A stretch of DNA of 64,000 nucleotides from a bacterium (lineage in GTDB: Bacteria > Verrucomicrobiota > Verrucomicrobiia > Chthoniobacterales > UBA6821), in assembly GCA_021849805.1 (NCBI GenBank), contig JAJZSL010000005.1, positions 1 to 64,000 of the forward strand, in the 5' to 3' direction. A program made the position numbers and the translations under genes. Positions 25,407 through 34,634 of the stretch are shown here, piece after piece. The notes below the pieces were generated by a model. The model had not been told where the DNA came from, did no database searches, and saw only the letters and a list, made by a program, of their open reading frames with translations. Numbering within the stretch: the stretch's first letter is position 1; every line of letters begins with the position of its first letter.

Positions 25407-26183
25407 ATGATTCTCCCTCGTTTCTATCTTCCTCCAGAAGAATGGTTGCTTCCGCAGCCTTTACTTCAGGGGCGTGATGCCTATCATGCCATTCACGTTC
25501 TCCGTATTCAAGTGGGTAGTGCTCTTCTTCTCTTCGATGGTCGTGGAAGAGAAGCTCGAGCACAGGTGAGAAGTATTGAGAAGAAGAGACCCTACCGCCT
25601 TGAGCTCTCACTCCATCAACAGAGAGAAACAGCTCCTCCAAGAGTTCTTATCACCTTAGCCCAAGCTCTTCCTAAAGCTAAGAATATGGATCTCATTATT
25701 CAGAAAGCTGTTGAATTAGGCGTTGGGCGTATCATTCCACTTCTTACGGAGCGAACAGTGATGCGTTTCATCGATAGAAAGAGTGAAGCTGAGAAACAAG
25801 AGCGCTGGCAGCAAATCGCTCTGGAAGCTTGCAAGCAGTCGGGTCAACATTGGCTGCCTGAACTTCAGCAACCATGCTCGATCTTTGATTTTCTCAAACG
25901 ATCTTCTCTAGCTGAGGATCAACTTCTCTTCATCGCTTCGCTAGAGGATCCTAGGAAGTCCTTTAAAGAAGCTCTCTCCTCCTCGTTGCTAACAATCTCA
26001 GGATTGCCTGCCCAAGTAACCATGATGATTGGTCCTGAAGGAGATTTCACAGAAGAGGAGTACCAGGCTGCAAGAGAAGCGGGATTTCAGGCTGTTAGTC
26101 TTGGACCGCTTGTTCTACGTACAGAAACAGCTGCACTTTACGCTTTGAGCGTGCTCTCCTATGAGCTGCTGGGAGAAGAGTGA
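25407..26183 (+). CDS. rsmE: 16S rRNA m3U1498 methyltransferase
   Basis: RsmE methylates N3 of U1498 in the 30S decoding centre. Start 25407 (MILPRFYLPPEEWLL) matches the family N-terminus and removes an unlikely leader. The PUA-like N-terminal domain (1-75, YHAIHVLRIQVGSALLLFDGRG) precedes the SPOUT knot: LPKAKNMDLIIQKAVELGV, IALEACKQSGQHWLPE, MIGPEGDFTEEEYQAAREAG and SLGPLVLRTETAALYAL. The 258-residue length is usual. It lies between divergent GT2 and convergent tolB. Confidence 0.95.
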   Translation: MILPRFYLPPEEWLLPQPLLQGRDAYHAIHVLRIQVGSALLLFDGRGREARAQVRSIEKKRPYRLELSLHQQRETAPPRVLITLAQALPKAKNMDLIIQKAVELGVGRIIPLLTERTVMRFIDRKSEAEKQERWQQIALEACKQSGQHWLPELQQPCSIFDFLKRSSLAEDQLLFIASLEDPRKSFKEALSSSLLTISGLPAQVTMMIGPEGDFTEEEYQAAREAGFQAVSLGPLVLRTETAALYALSVLSYELLGEE

Positions 26184-26228
26184 AACCTCTCCTTCCAATT
26201 TAAAAAACTAAAAAAACTATAAGAGAAG

Positions 26229-27374
26229 CTATCGTGACCACGAAGGTTCTGTAACCTGACCCAGTCCACTAATAATGGGAGTTCCCTTCCCATGCTGAAG
26301 GTCAAAGAGTACGAGCGCCTCCTTGGTACTAAAGAGGAGATGCTCAGAATCGGGTCCCCAAACAGGATTCTCTCCTTGAGCCACAATGCGAGCCCCTCCT
26401 GAACGAAGATCCAGGATAGCAACAGCGAAAGAACCAGCTGCACGTACGTTGAAAGCAACACGTGATCCATCTGGTGACCAGTTGGGTTCGGTAGCATAAC
26501 CAAAACCAGTAGCAAGAAGGTGGCTAGGGCCTCCTGAGGAGCTCATGCGGTAGAGCTGAGGAGCTCCACTGAGATCTGAGGAGTAGATGATCTCTTCTCC
26601 ATGAGGTCCCCAAGTACCAGAAGATTCTGCTCCACGAGTTCGTGTAAGTCGCTGAACACCTCCTCCTAGACCAACGATGTATAATCCAGGACTTCCATCC
26701 TTACTCAACGTACAGACCAAGCGTGTTCCATCAGGAGAGAAGCGAGGACCAGAGTTTGTCCCAGGAAATTTTATCAGGCGGCAACGTGCTCCAGTTGGCA
26801 AATCAATAAGGTAGATATCGGCATAACCGCTCTGATAGCCAGTATAGGCCAAGCGAAGTCCATTAGGACTGAGGGAGGGAGAAACACTAATGGCATTGTC
26901 ATGGGTGACCTGACGTCCATTGAAACCATCATAATCGGCTACATAAATCTCCTTGCGCCCCGTACGTGTGCTCACAAAGGCGATTTTACTCAGCGCAATA
27001 CCAGGGTGTCCTGTGAGGGTTTCCACAATATCATTGCAAAATTGATGCACCGCCCTTCGAGCATCGCCCGAGTAGCTCTTAGAGAGAACAGTGGAGCCAG
27101 CACGATCAACAACCTTGCCTTGGAGGAGTCCAGGGGAGGAAGTCGCACTGATGAGAAAAGAAGCATGATCGGCAGGTTGAAGAGAAAACCAACCTGCTAG
27201 TGTTAAGTCATTACTAAGGACTTTGGAGAGGGAGGGAGCATCCATGCCGCTTATTCCCAAGAGAGCAACATTGAGCAGATCGCTCTTACGTACGGTGATG
27301 GTGGGAGCCTCTGTAGCTCCTAAGGAGCAAAGGGTCATCAGTCCAACCCAAAGAAAACAGGCTATTGATTTCAT
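26229..27374 (-). CDS. tolB: Tol-Pal system protein TolB
   Basis: Periplasmic protein linking the Tol motor to Pal for outer-membrane constriction. Start 27374 (MKSIACFLWVGLMTLCSLGA) gives a signal peptide cut near ATEAP; the longer frame from 27440 is not needed. The N-terminal domain (about 25-140) is followed by a six-bladed propeller made of TolB repeats: KIAFVSTRTGRKEIYVADYD, SPSLSPNGLRLAYTGYQSGY, PRFSPDGTRLVCTLSKDG, SGTWGPHGEEIIYSSDLSG and PNWSPDGSRVAFNVR. The 381 residues are slightly short. No tolQ, tolR, tolA or pal is adjacent, unlike in Proteobacteria. Confidence 0.9.
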   Translation of the reverse strand: MKSIACFLWVGLMTLCSLGATEAPTITVRKSDLLNVALLGISGMDAPSLSKVLSNDLTLAGWFSLQPADHASFLISATSSPGLLQGKVVDRAGSTVLSKSYSGDARRAVHQFCNDIVETLTGHPGIALSKIAFVSTRTGRKEIYVADYDGFNGRQVTHDNAISVSPSLSPNGLRLAYTGYQSGYADIYLIDLPTGARCRLIKFPGTNSGPRFSPDGTRLVCTLSKDGSPGLYIVGLGGGVQRLTRTRGAESSGTWGPHGEEIIYSSDLSGAPQLYRMSSSGGPSHLLATGFGYATEPNWSPDGSRVAFNVRAAGSFAVAILDLRSGGARIVAQGENPVWGPDSEHLLFSTKEALVLFDLQHGKGTPIISGLGQVTEPSWSR

Positions 27375-27487
27375 GGAAGCTCCCTGAAGAGTTCGCTTGA
27401 GAGAGGGTTGCAGAGAAATTTGCATAAGGAAGATTTGCATGGGAGAAGACGATAGAAAATTCTCTCCTCGTTAGGAAATGAAAAAAT

Positions 27488-29255
27488 CTAAATAAAAATC
27501 ATATAGGGCACTACCATTCCAGCCACAGCACCTATATTTTCTCCAACTTGCTGGCCAAATTTTGCTCCCTTCTCTCCTCCTGCCAAATATCCGATTCCTT
27601 CCCCTAAGTACTTCCCTGCATACTCGCAGCTCGCTCCAAGAAGAAGACCAGTAACTCCACCAACGATCATCTGCTTTGGCATTTCAAGAATACTAGACAG
27701 CATCGTTCTTCTAAAAAAGAGATCAGCTGATTCCATGCTAAAGGAATGAGTAAATGTCTTGCCTAACGTATCCACCCCATTTGTTTCAATATCACGGGTA
27801 ATTTCATTATCTAAAATATAAGTATGCGTGCCAATAGCCTTAGGAGGAGTGTATTGACGTAGGGATGATGGATCATGAAAATTCGCGTCAGGAATCAGAG
27901 AATCAGGAACTTCATATTTGAAACAACCACTTTCTCGATCTCTGAATGCTCTAATTTTAAAAGGTTGATATTGATCATAGCTTACCATGTAAGTTCCTCC
28001 GCACCTCATTTCACTAAGAACATCAGGATTCATCATTGAGGGGGCAGCATATGTATAATTTCTAGTGATTCTTCTTGGTAGGTAGGAGTAGAAAATATTC
28101 TTAGCAAGAAAATATCCATCATAAGCCTCAGCACTACTCCAGCCGACTCCATGAGCTTTGATTCTGTTGATAAGTTCAGCAGGAATACTCCTCTCTTGAT
28201 TGTCAACGTTCTTATTCTCTTCTATCCGCTCTGCAATACGAAAGCCAAGTGTCGGACTTTTCTCTTCAGGATGATAGTTCTTGGGAGGGGCCGCAATGAA
28301 GAGGTCATCACTCCAACTATCACTGTAATAGTGGCTCTCATAGGATCCACCTCGAACGAGGAACGTATCATCGGAGTTGCCTCTGCTCAAAGTCCACTCA
28401 TTGACATTTCCTCCCATGTCAGAGCAGCCATAGTAACTTTTGGTGTGACTAAAAAAATCAACAGGTGTTATTTCTTTGGGAGGATTTGAGGAACCATCGT
28501 CCCAGTTGGCTAGATTGGTCAGATCAAAACCATTTCTGCTGGGAGCATTGTTGTGAGCTGTCGGATAGTTCCAATACCATGATTCTACTCTATTGAAATT
28601 GTAGTAGGCTGCCTTGACCCATTCATCCTCATTGGGAAGGAAGAAATGAGCATTGCTGTTAGGAAGAATGGCTGTGTTGAGTTCTCCTGGATTGATTTTC
28701 TCTTTGATGCTCGTCAAGTTCGATGAACTCATAAGCTCCATGCTTGAGAATGGCATCCACATCCGCTCCCGCTTCAAGAACGGGAGAGCCATGCTCTTTC
28801 CAGTTGATGCAGTAGAAGGCATCATAGAGGCTAACAAAGGTTATGGGTAGTTTCTCAAATGCTGGATCTCTGATGGTATAAATATATTCAGAACCATCAT
28901 CACTAATACGTCGCTCAATCCACTGCTCCTGCATGCCTTCTCTCCAAAGTCCATAAGCATCAATGACTCCGTAGTTATCTGGTCGAGAAGATACTGCTCT
29001 CAGAAGCCTTAACCAGTCACCAACAGTCTGTTCATACATTCCTATTCGATAAACATGATCAACACTTCCAAGCGCTATCGGTTTGCCCCAGAGGTAATAG
29101 TCTTTTCGTAAGTAAGGTTTGTTTCCAGGGTCGCCCACTACCACCATGCTATCTCCGGAAACAGAGGGAGAGGGGGTATCTTCTTGAGCAAGGAGTATCG
29201 ATGCGAAGAAGGTGCTGTTCATTGCTAGCAACATGATCATCTTAAAAATGATCAT
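27488..29255 (-). pseudogene. Formylglycine-generating-enzyme-like protein with unusual C-terminus, split by a frameshift
   Basis: Two overlapping minus-strand frames together make one protein. The upstream frame (start about 29255, signal peptide MIIFKMIMLLAMNSTFFASILLAQ) carries the SUMF1/FGE N-terminal half: ALGSVDHVYRIGMYEQTVGDW and ITFVSLYDAFYCINWKEHGS up to LKHGAYEFIEL, then ends at 28659. The other frame resumes with INPGELNTAILPNSNAHFFL, PNEDEWVKAAYYNF, DMGGNVNEWT, FLVRGGSYE and TLGFRIAE. The shift lies at about 28690-28750. The last 200 residues are not FGE-like and end in a Gly/Ala-rich hydrophobic zipper (GVTGLLLGASCEYAG, GQQVGENIGAVAGM). It could be a true pseudogene, a phase-variable gene, or a sequencing error. 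Confidence 0.75.
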
Positions 29256-29391
29256 AGAAATATTTTTGGGAACGATCATAAGGAGGGGGAATAAAAATTC
29301 AATGAGGGCGAGAGATACTAGATAGTAGCGCTCCGTTGTCAAAAAAAATCGAATCTTTTCAGAAGAGGTCTTTTTATTCTAAACTTGCACA

Positions 29392-30540
29392 ATGTCTTCC
29401 TCAGTTATTACCCCCTACTCACGCAAAAATCCTTTTCCTGCACATCTTCTTGCTCAGCGTAGACTCACATCAGAAGGCTCAATGAAGGATACACGACATT
29501 ATGAAATTTCCATTGCAGGGTCTGGACTGAACTATGAAGTAGGGGATTCGCTTGGTGTTTTTCCGCAAAATGATCCAGTACTTGTGGAGGAGATCTTGCA
29601 GCGATTAGGTTTTTGTGGAGAGGAGTCTGTTGCTGATCCTAGTGGAGAGAGGCAATCAATTCGTGATGCACTACTACGCTATTACGCCATTACCGAACCT
29701 TCTAAGCAGTTACTCTCAGCCCTGGCTCAGCAAGATAGAGCAGCAGCTCCTTTAGCTCAGCTGAGCGCTCCAGAGGCTTATGAGCATTTAGAAAAATATC
29801 TTTGGGGTCGCGAAGTCATCGATCCGCTCCTAGAGTATCCTCACGTTTATTTCACCCCGGAAGAATTCATCAAGCTTCTGCGCAAGTTGCAACCGCGCCT
29901 CTACTCCATTGCTTCTTCCCCAAGAGTTTATCCCCAGGAGATTCACCTCACTGTGGCCACCGTAGCCTACCAGAGCTTGGGTCGCCAGCGCTTCGGTGTT
30001 TGCTCCAATTTCCTAGCTCATCGTCTTACCGAAGAACAATCAGTTTCCATCTTCATTCATAGTGCCAAGCATTTTCGACTTCCTGAAGATCCGACGCGTT
30101 CGATCATCATGGTTGGTCCTGGAACTGGTATTGCTCCTTTTCGAGCCTTCCTACAAGAACGCAAGGCTACAGGTGCTTTGGGCAAACAGTGGCTTTTCTT
30201 TGGAGAACAACATGCCAAAACAGATTTTCTCTACCGCGAGGAATTGGAAACATGGCATAGAGAGGGCACACTTCATCGTTTTGACACGGCCTTCTCGCGC
30301 GATCAAGAGGAGAAAATTTATGTCCAACATCGGATGCTTCAGCAAGCTCAAGAGCTCTATGCTTGGTTAGAAGAGGGGGCCTATTTCTATGTCTGTGGTG
30401 ATGCTGCGCACATGGCTAAGGATGTAGAGCATGCCTTAGTGCAAGTCATTGAGCGGGCAGGGGGGCACACAGAGCAGCAAGCTCTTGAATATGTAGCAAC
30501 GATGAAAAAGGAGAAACGCTATCGTAAAGATGTCTACTAA
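29392..30540 (+). CDS. Short CysJ-like FAD/NADPH reductase lacking a flavodoxin domain
   Basis: Resembles the FAD-NADPH half of sulfite reductase flavoprotein (CysJ) or cytochrome P450 reductase. The 382 residues begin directly with the FAD-binding connecting domain (GLNYEVGDSLGVFPQNDP, ALLRYYAITEPSK), then RLYSIASSP for FAD, GVCSNFLAHRL, MVGPGTGIAPFRAFLQER for NADPH, YVCGDAAHMAKDV and the C-terminal VATMKKEKRYRKDVY aromatic end. The N-terminal FMN flavodoxin domain is absent and no flavodoxin or cysI gene adjoins. Its electron acceptor is therefore unknown. It is divergent from the frameshifted FGE-like gene. Confidence 0.85.
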   Translation: MSSSVITPYSRKNPFPAHLLAQRRLTSEGSMKDTRHYEISIAGSGLNYEVGDSLGVFPQNDPVLVEEILQRLGFCGEESVADPSGERQSIRDALLRYYAITEPSKQLLSALAQQDRAAAPLAQLSAPEAYEHLEKYLWGREVIDPLLEYPHVYFTPEEFIKLLRKLQPRLYSIASSPRVYPQEIHLTVATVAYQSLGRQRFGVCSNFLAHRLTEEQSVSIFIHSAKHFRLPEDPTRSIIMVGPGTGIAPFRAFLQERKATGALGKQWLFFGEQHAKTDFLYREELETWHREGTLHRFDTAFSRDQEEKIYVQHRMLQQAQELYAWLEEGAYFYVCGDAAHMAKDVEHALVQVIERAGGHTEQQALEYVATMKKEKRYRKDVY

Positions 30541-30676
30541 AGGAATAGATGGGAACCTTCGCTCTTTAAGTTTTCTCACAAAGATTCACTCCTCAATGAT
30601 ATGAAGGAGTTCATTGCTGCTAGGCTCGCTCACACCAGTCATACTTAGTGAATCTTACCAAGAACATTTCTTTTCT

Positions 30677-32089
30677 ATGAGCTCGAAGCATTCTAGCAAA
30701 GCAGCCCAACAAGCTATCCATTTCATTGGTATCTGTGGAACCGCTATGGGAGCGGTTGCAGCAGCGCTCAAACAACAAGGATGGAAGGTGAGCGGTTCTG
30801 ATGAGAAGCCCTATCCGCCTCTCTCTGATTTTCTTCAAAGAGAGGGGATTCCTATTGCTCTTGGTTATCGAGCAGAGAATCTTCCCCAAGAGAAAGCACT
30901 CATTGTCATTGGTAATGCTCTTTCTCGTGGGAATGAAGAAGTGGAGGCGGTGCTCAATAAAAAACTCCTCTACACCTCCCTTCCAGAGCTTCTGAGAACT
31001 CACTTTCTTCAAGGAAGACATAATCTTGTTGTGACTGGGACTCATGGTAAAACAACAACAAGCTCCCTCCTTGCTTGGATTTTTCAGTATGCTGGAAAGA
31101 ATCCTTCCTACCTCATTGGTGGCCTTCCTAATAATCTTGGCCAAGGAGCTTCTTTTCGTGATCCCAAGCGTTCATCACATGTGATTTTGGAGGGGGATGA
31201 GTATGACACTGCTTTTTTTGATAAGCGCTCCAAGTTTCTTCACTATCTTCCAGAGCTCCTCATCATCAATAATATTGAATTTGATCATGCTGATATTTTC
31301 TCCAATTTGGAAGAGATCAAAAAGAGCTTTAGACAATTGATAGGAGTTGTTCCCTCCGAAGGGATGATCCTCTTCAATGGAGATGATCCCAATTGCCATG
31401 ATGTGATCAAGCAAGCAATGGCACCAAGTGTAGCAGTGGGCTTTTCTCCCGAGGCTGGGAATCGTATTTTGCATCCTCTTCAAAAAGAGGGTCACGTTGA
31501 GTTTGAGCTTTTTGGAGTGGCCTTTGAGCTTCCTATGAGTGGAGAGCATAATATTCGCAACGCAGCTATGGCAGTCTCTGCAGCTCATTTCTATCAGATT
31601 CCTCTTCCTCTCATTCAAGAAGCTTTAGCCAGCTTTCAAGGGATCAAACGTCGTCAAGAAATCATAGCCATCAAGCATGGGATCACCCTCATTGACGACT
31701 TTGGGCATCACCCCACAGCCATTCATGAAACATTGACAGGCCTGAGTAGTCGTTATCTCAAGGCTCGACTTTGGGCACTTTTTGAACCACGGAGTAATAC
31801 CTCTCGAAGAGCCATTTTTCAGCAACGTCTTCCTGCGGCCTTTGCTCCTGCTCATGGAGTCATTATTGGAGCTATCTCACGTGCTTCTTTGCTTGAGGAG
31901 AAGGAACGCCTCAACCCACTGGAACTTGTTGATGCTCTCCGTGCTTTGGGAAAAAAAGCTTTCTATGAGCCTTCTGTTGATGCCATCATTAGGAAACTAA
32001 AACCACTCCTCCAACCTGGAGATGTGGTCGTGCTCTTTAGCAATGGCTCCTTTGAAGGACTAGCTGAGCAGCTTCTCGAAGTCCTTTAA
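30677..32089 (+). CDS. mpl: UDP-N-acetylmuramate : L-alanyl-gamma-D-glutamyl-meso-DAP ligase
   Basis: Mpl recycles murein tripeptide by joining it to UDP-MurNAc, bypassing MurC-E. Start 30677 (MSSKHSSKAAQQ) is chosen since HFIGICGTAMGAVAAALK, the UDP-binding loop, follows closely; 30614 is an alternative. The Mur-ligase ATP loop is VVTGTHGKTTTSSLLAW; the other landmarks are ILEGDEYDTAFFDKRSKFLH, NNIEFDHADIF, HNIRNAAMAVSAAHF and IDDFGHHPTAIHETL. The EGDEYDTAFFD form separates Mpl from MurC. The 470 residues are of normal length. It shows the cell makes and recycles DAP-type peptidoglycan. Only 61 bases separate it from the USP-like gene. Confidence 0.93.
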   Translation: MSSKHSSKAAQQAIHFIGICGTAMGAVAAALKQQGWKVSGSDEKPYPPLSDFLQREGIPIALGYRAENLPQEKALIVIGNALSRGNEEVEAVLNKKLLYTSLPELLRTHFLQGRHNLVVTGTHGKTTTSSLLAWIFQYAGKNPSYLIGGLPNNLGQGASFRDPKRSSHVILEGDEYDTAFFDKRSKFLHYLPELLIINNIEFDHADIFSNLEEIKKSFRQLIGVVPSEGMILFNGDDPNCHDVIKQAMAPSVAVGFSPEAGNRILHPLQKEGHVEFELFGVAFELPMSGEHNIRNAAMAVSAAHFYQIPLPLIQEALASFQGIKRRQEIIAIKHGITLIDDFGHHPTAIHETLTGLSSRYLKARLWALFEPRSNTSRRAIFQQRLPAAFAPAHGVIIGAISRASLLEEKERLNPLELVDALRALGKKAFYEPSVDAIIRKLKPLLQPGDVVVLFSNGSFEGLAEQLLEVL

Positions 32090-32150
32090 TTTCTTTAAAT
32101 CCTTTAGAAAGCCTTAGATTTCTAATCTTCTAGTAAGAAAACCTTCTTCT

Positions 32151-34280
32151 ATGTCTTTTCCCGAATCTTTTGGGGTGAGTTTTTCTGATTTTGAGAATCT
32201 TGCTAATCAATTTCAAAGATCTCCGAACAAAGAGAACACACGTGTTATCCTCACTAAGGACGCGAGTGGACTAGAAGTAGAAGAAGCCTCTAATCGATAT
32301 TCCAGATGGGAGCATTGGACCATGTTTCGTTCGATTTCTTCCGATTGTGCAGCAGTGAGAGCTGATAGAGAAGTCATAGAAGCCTTTCGAAAAGTCTTAG
32401 AAGAGAAATATCCATTTCTAGACAATACTTTTTTTCAGCATCATGGACTCGATCCTAGTCAGAGAAATTCTTCTCCAACATATTCTCCCTTAAGCGCTCA
32501 TAAGATTGAAGTTGTTCTTCAGGAAGCCAAATTGAAAGATCAAGTCGACAAAGAGACGAAGGCGAAAGAATTCAGTGATCAAAAGGAAAAAGAGCTAAAG
32601 GATATATACAATAAATTCGGGAATCTAGAAACAAAAATCGAAGAACTAAGCAAGCATCTTCAACAAGATATTCCTTACGATCGATCAGTTTTAGATAACG
32701 AAACCTTACCTGAAGTACAAAGTTACAATCAACTTTTATCTTTGAAAGAGAGCTTTTCAGGTATTCAAAAGGAATTTAATCAATCGTTTATAGAATTTTT
32801 TGAATCTTACAGTAATTACCCAGAGCAGCTAGACTATTCATCGAGTATGATTGATAGAGACCTTGAAGAACAAAAAAAAAGAGTGGAACAACTTCTAAAG
32901 AAAGCCAAGAACAATCTAAATAAATATTCCGATCAAATAGAAGAATTGAGTTCAAACATCACTTCATTAGTAGAAATAGAAAAGTCTCAAGAGGAAGAAA
33001 GAAGTAATCTTCCACCTTGTGATGATTTTCCGGCTCCATCTCTTTTGGATAAAGCACTCTTGGATATTTATCATCAACGAGCAATTCTTCGAGAAAATGG
33101 ATATAATACTTCTCTAGAGCGTATTCAACTAGCTCAAGAAGCTGATTTAATCAACCTGGAAGCACTATTACCAACATACCACGGCTTTGTTGGTTTCTCC
33201 AATCCGACAGGAGCTTGTGCTATCAATACTTCCTTACAGCTAGTCAAAGTCGCCTTGGAGGAGGTTCGTGATACTCCTGCTTGGGAAGGCATCAAGGCTA
33301 GAGTGGGGCAGCAGATGCCTCATTTACTCAAGTTCCTCGATGGAGAGCTCAAGAGCGAAGGGGATCTCAAAGAATTACGCAAAGAAGTAGCTCGTCTTCT
33401 TCATGAAGATTTTTGGTATACTCGTTTCTCTGGTCGTGGAGTAGGCTCAAGTCAGCTTGAGCATGGATACTTTATGGGAGCTAAGGATAACCATGCTACA
33501 GCAGTCCTCTTACATCGTTTAGGAATTCCTCCCTTTTCTTTTAGCAGGGAGAAGAGGAACACTCATGGAGCTCCAGGAACAACACATGCTCTCCAACGAC
33601 TCGAGTTGCTGCAATCTTCAGAAGTAACAACAGCTGCTGCACGTGTTAGTAACTATTTGAGTCATCATGGAACAACAGCATGGAGACACGGTCAGCCCCC
33701 TTCTCCTCTTCTCTATGTTGATTTTATTGACTCTCAATTCCGGGGAGTTACCAATGCATTAGAACCAATCATGCTGAAAGATAGCGATGGGAAAGAAGTT
33801 ATTTATGAACCAGTCAGTATCGGTTGTTCTTATGCTGATTCTACTCAAAAGGAAGGTCATGCTTGGACTTTTGTGAAGAAGAATCATTATTGGTACGAAA
33901 TTAATGATGCAGACATATGTCCTATTCCTCGGAGTTTGGAGCAATCGCTGCAAGAGTACTGTAGCAAGTGCAAGTGTACTATTATATACCGCAAAAAAGG
34001 TAGTGGGGACCAAGCTGAAGAAACAGCTCCCCCTTCCGTTGATTGTATTGAGGAATTTTATCAACAAGCTTCAACTTTCCAGAGAAGGAAAGAGCATGAA
34101 TCATTCGTAAGTAAGATTCATCAGTCTTTCTTATTAAAACTTGAGGGTGTTACCAAAGAAAATTTGCAACAAAAAATAGATGCTTCTAGCACGAATGTAG
34201 AGAAATACTACTTAGAGAAGAAACAAGATGCTGAAAAAATTCGTGAAGCATTGCTCAACTCCTTCAATACTTTTCTCTAA
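32151..34280 (+). CDS. USP-type (ubiquitin-specific protease-like) cysteine peptidase, candidate secreted effector
   Basis: 709 residues. The N-terminal half (about 115-300) is Glu/Lys-rich and probably coiled coil. The C-terminal part carries both active-site boxes of eukaryotic USP deubiquitinases. The Cys box reads GFSNPTGACAINTSLQLV, matching G-x-x-N-x-x-x-x-C-x-x-N-x-x-L-Q, with nucleophile Cys about 356 (TGT at 33216). The His box reads EGHAWTFVKKN then HYWYEINDADICPI, matching GH-Y-x(n)-W-Y-x-x-(D/N)-D, with His about 570 (CAT at 33858) and Asn-Asp at 585-586. An Asn-Asp pair there also occurs in some human USPs. The middle segment SQLEHGYFMGAKDNHATAVLLHRLG resembles the Q-D-x-x-E-F box only weakly. 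No signal peptide is seen, which fits type III export. Cleavage of host ubiquitin is an inference from the motifs. Confidence 0.72.
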   Translation: MSFPESFGVSFSDFENLANQFQRSPNKENTRVILTKDASGLEVEEASNRYSRWEHWTMFRSISSDCAAVRADREVIEAFRKVLEEKYPFLDNTFFQHHGLDPSQRNSSPTYSPLSAHKIEVVLQEAKLKDQVDKETKAKEFSDQKEKELKDIYNKFGNLETKIEELSKHLQQDIPYDRSVLDNETLPEVQSYNQLLSLKESFSGIQKEFNQSFIEFFESYSNYPEQLDYSSSMIDRDLEEQKKRVEQLLKKAKNNLNKYSDQIEELSSNITSLVEIEKSQEEERSNLPPCDDFPAPSLLDKALLDIYHQRAILRENGYNTSLERIQLAQEADLINLEALLPTYHGFVGFSNPTGACAINTSLQLVKVALEEVRDTPAWEGIKARVGQQMPHLLKFLDGELKSEGDLKELRKEVARLLHEDFWYTRFSGRGVGSSQLEHGYFMGAKDNHATAVLLHRLGIPPFSFSREKRNTHGAPGTTHALQRLELLQSSEVTTAAARVSNYLSHHGTTAWRHGQPPSPLLYVDFIDSQFRGVTNALEPIMLKDSDGKEVIYEPVSIGCSYADSTQKEGHAWTFVKKNHYWYEINDADICPIPRSLEQSLQEYCSKCKCTIIYRKKGSGDQAEETAPPSVDCIEEFYQQASTFQRRKEHESFVSKIHQSFLLKLEGVTKENLQQKIDASSTNVEKYYLEKKQDAEKIREALLNSFNTFL

Positions 34281-34299
34281 AATAAAATTTGAGGACATT

Positions 34300-34585
34300 T
34301 CCTTTTGTACCCTTGATGAGCACTTTTTCACATCATCATTTTCAAAAAGATTTTTCTTAAAAAATCTGCGTATTTTTCACCTTGAGTTTTCCAACTTTTT
34401 TCAAAAAAAGAAACGTCTTGCTGTTTTTTTATGAAGTCATCAACACTGCAGTGACACTCTTCTGGATTCCTGCCTCCGCAGGAATGACGGAACAGGGGCA
34501 GGAATGACGTCTACGGAGATGGAAGGGGGCTTCTAGAGGCGTCTCCTTTGAGTCATCATTTTTATTTTGGAGAGTAGCGATTTGA
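34300..34585 (-). repeat. Dispersed intergenic repeat, copy D (reverse orientation)
   Basis: Fills most of the gap 34281-34634. Read on the minus strand it runs CTACTCTCCAAAATAAAAAT (34579 down), GGAGACGCCTCTAGAAG, the palindrome at 34466-34485 (ATTCCTGC-GGAG-GCAGGAAT on this strand), GTGTTGATGACTTCATAAAA, AACAGCAAGACGTTTCTTTT and CTCAAGGTGAAAAATACGC. These follow the same order as copy E at 11.1-11.3 kb and copy F at 49.8-49.97 kb. No gene is present. Confidence 0.78.
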
Positions 34586-34634
34586 AATATTCTCAATCTC
34601 TTTTTCTTACTGTTGTCATCTAGAAGATTTCTCT

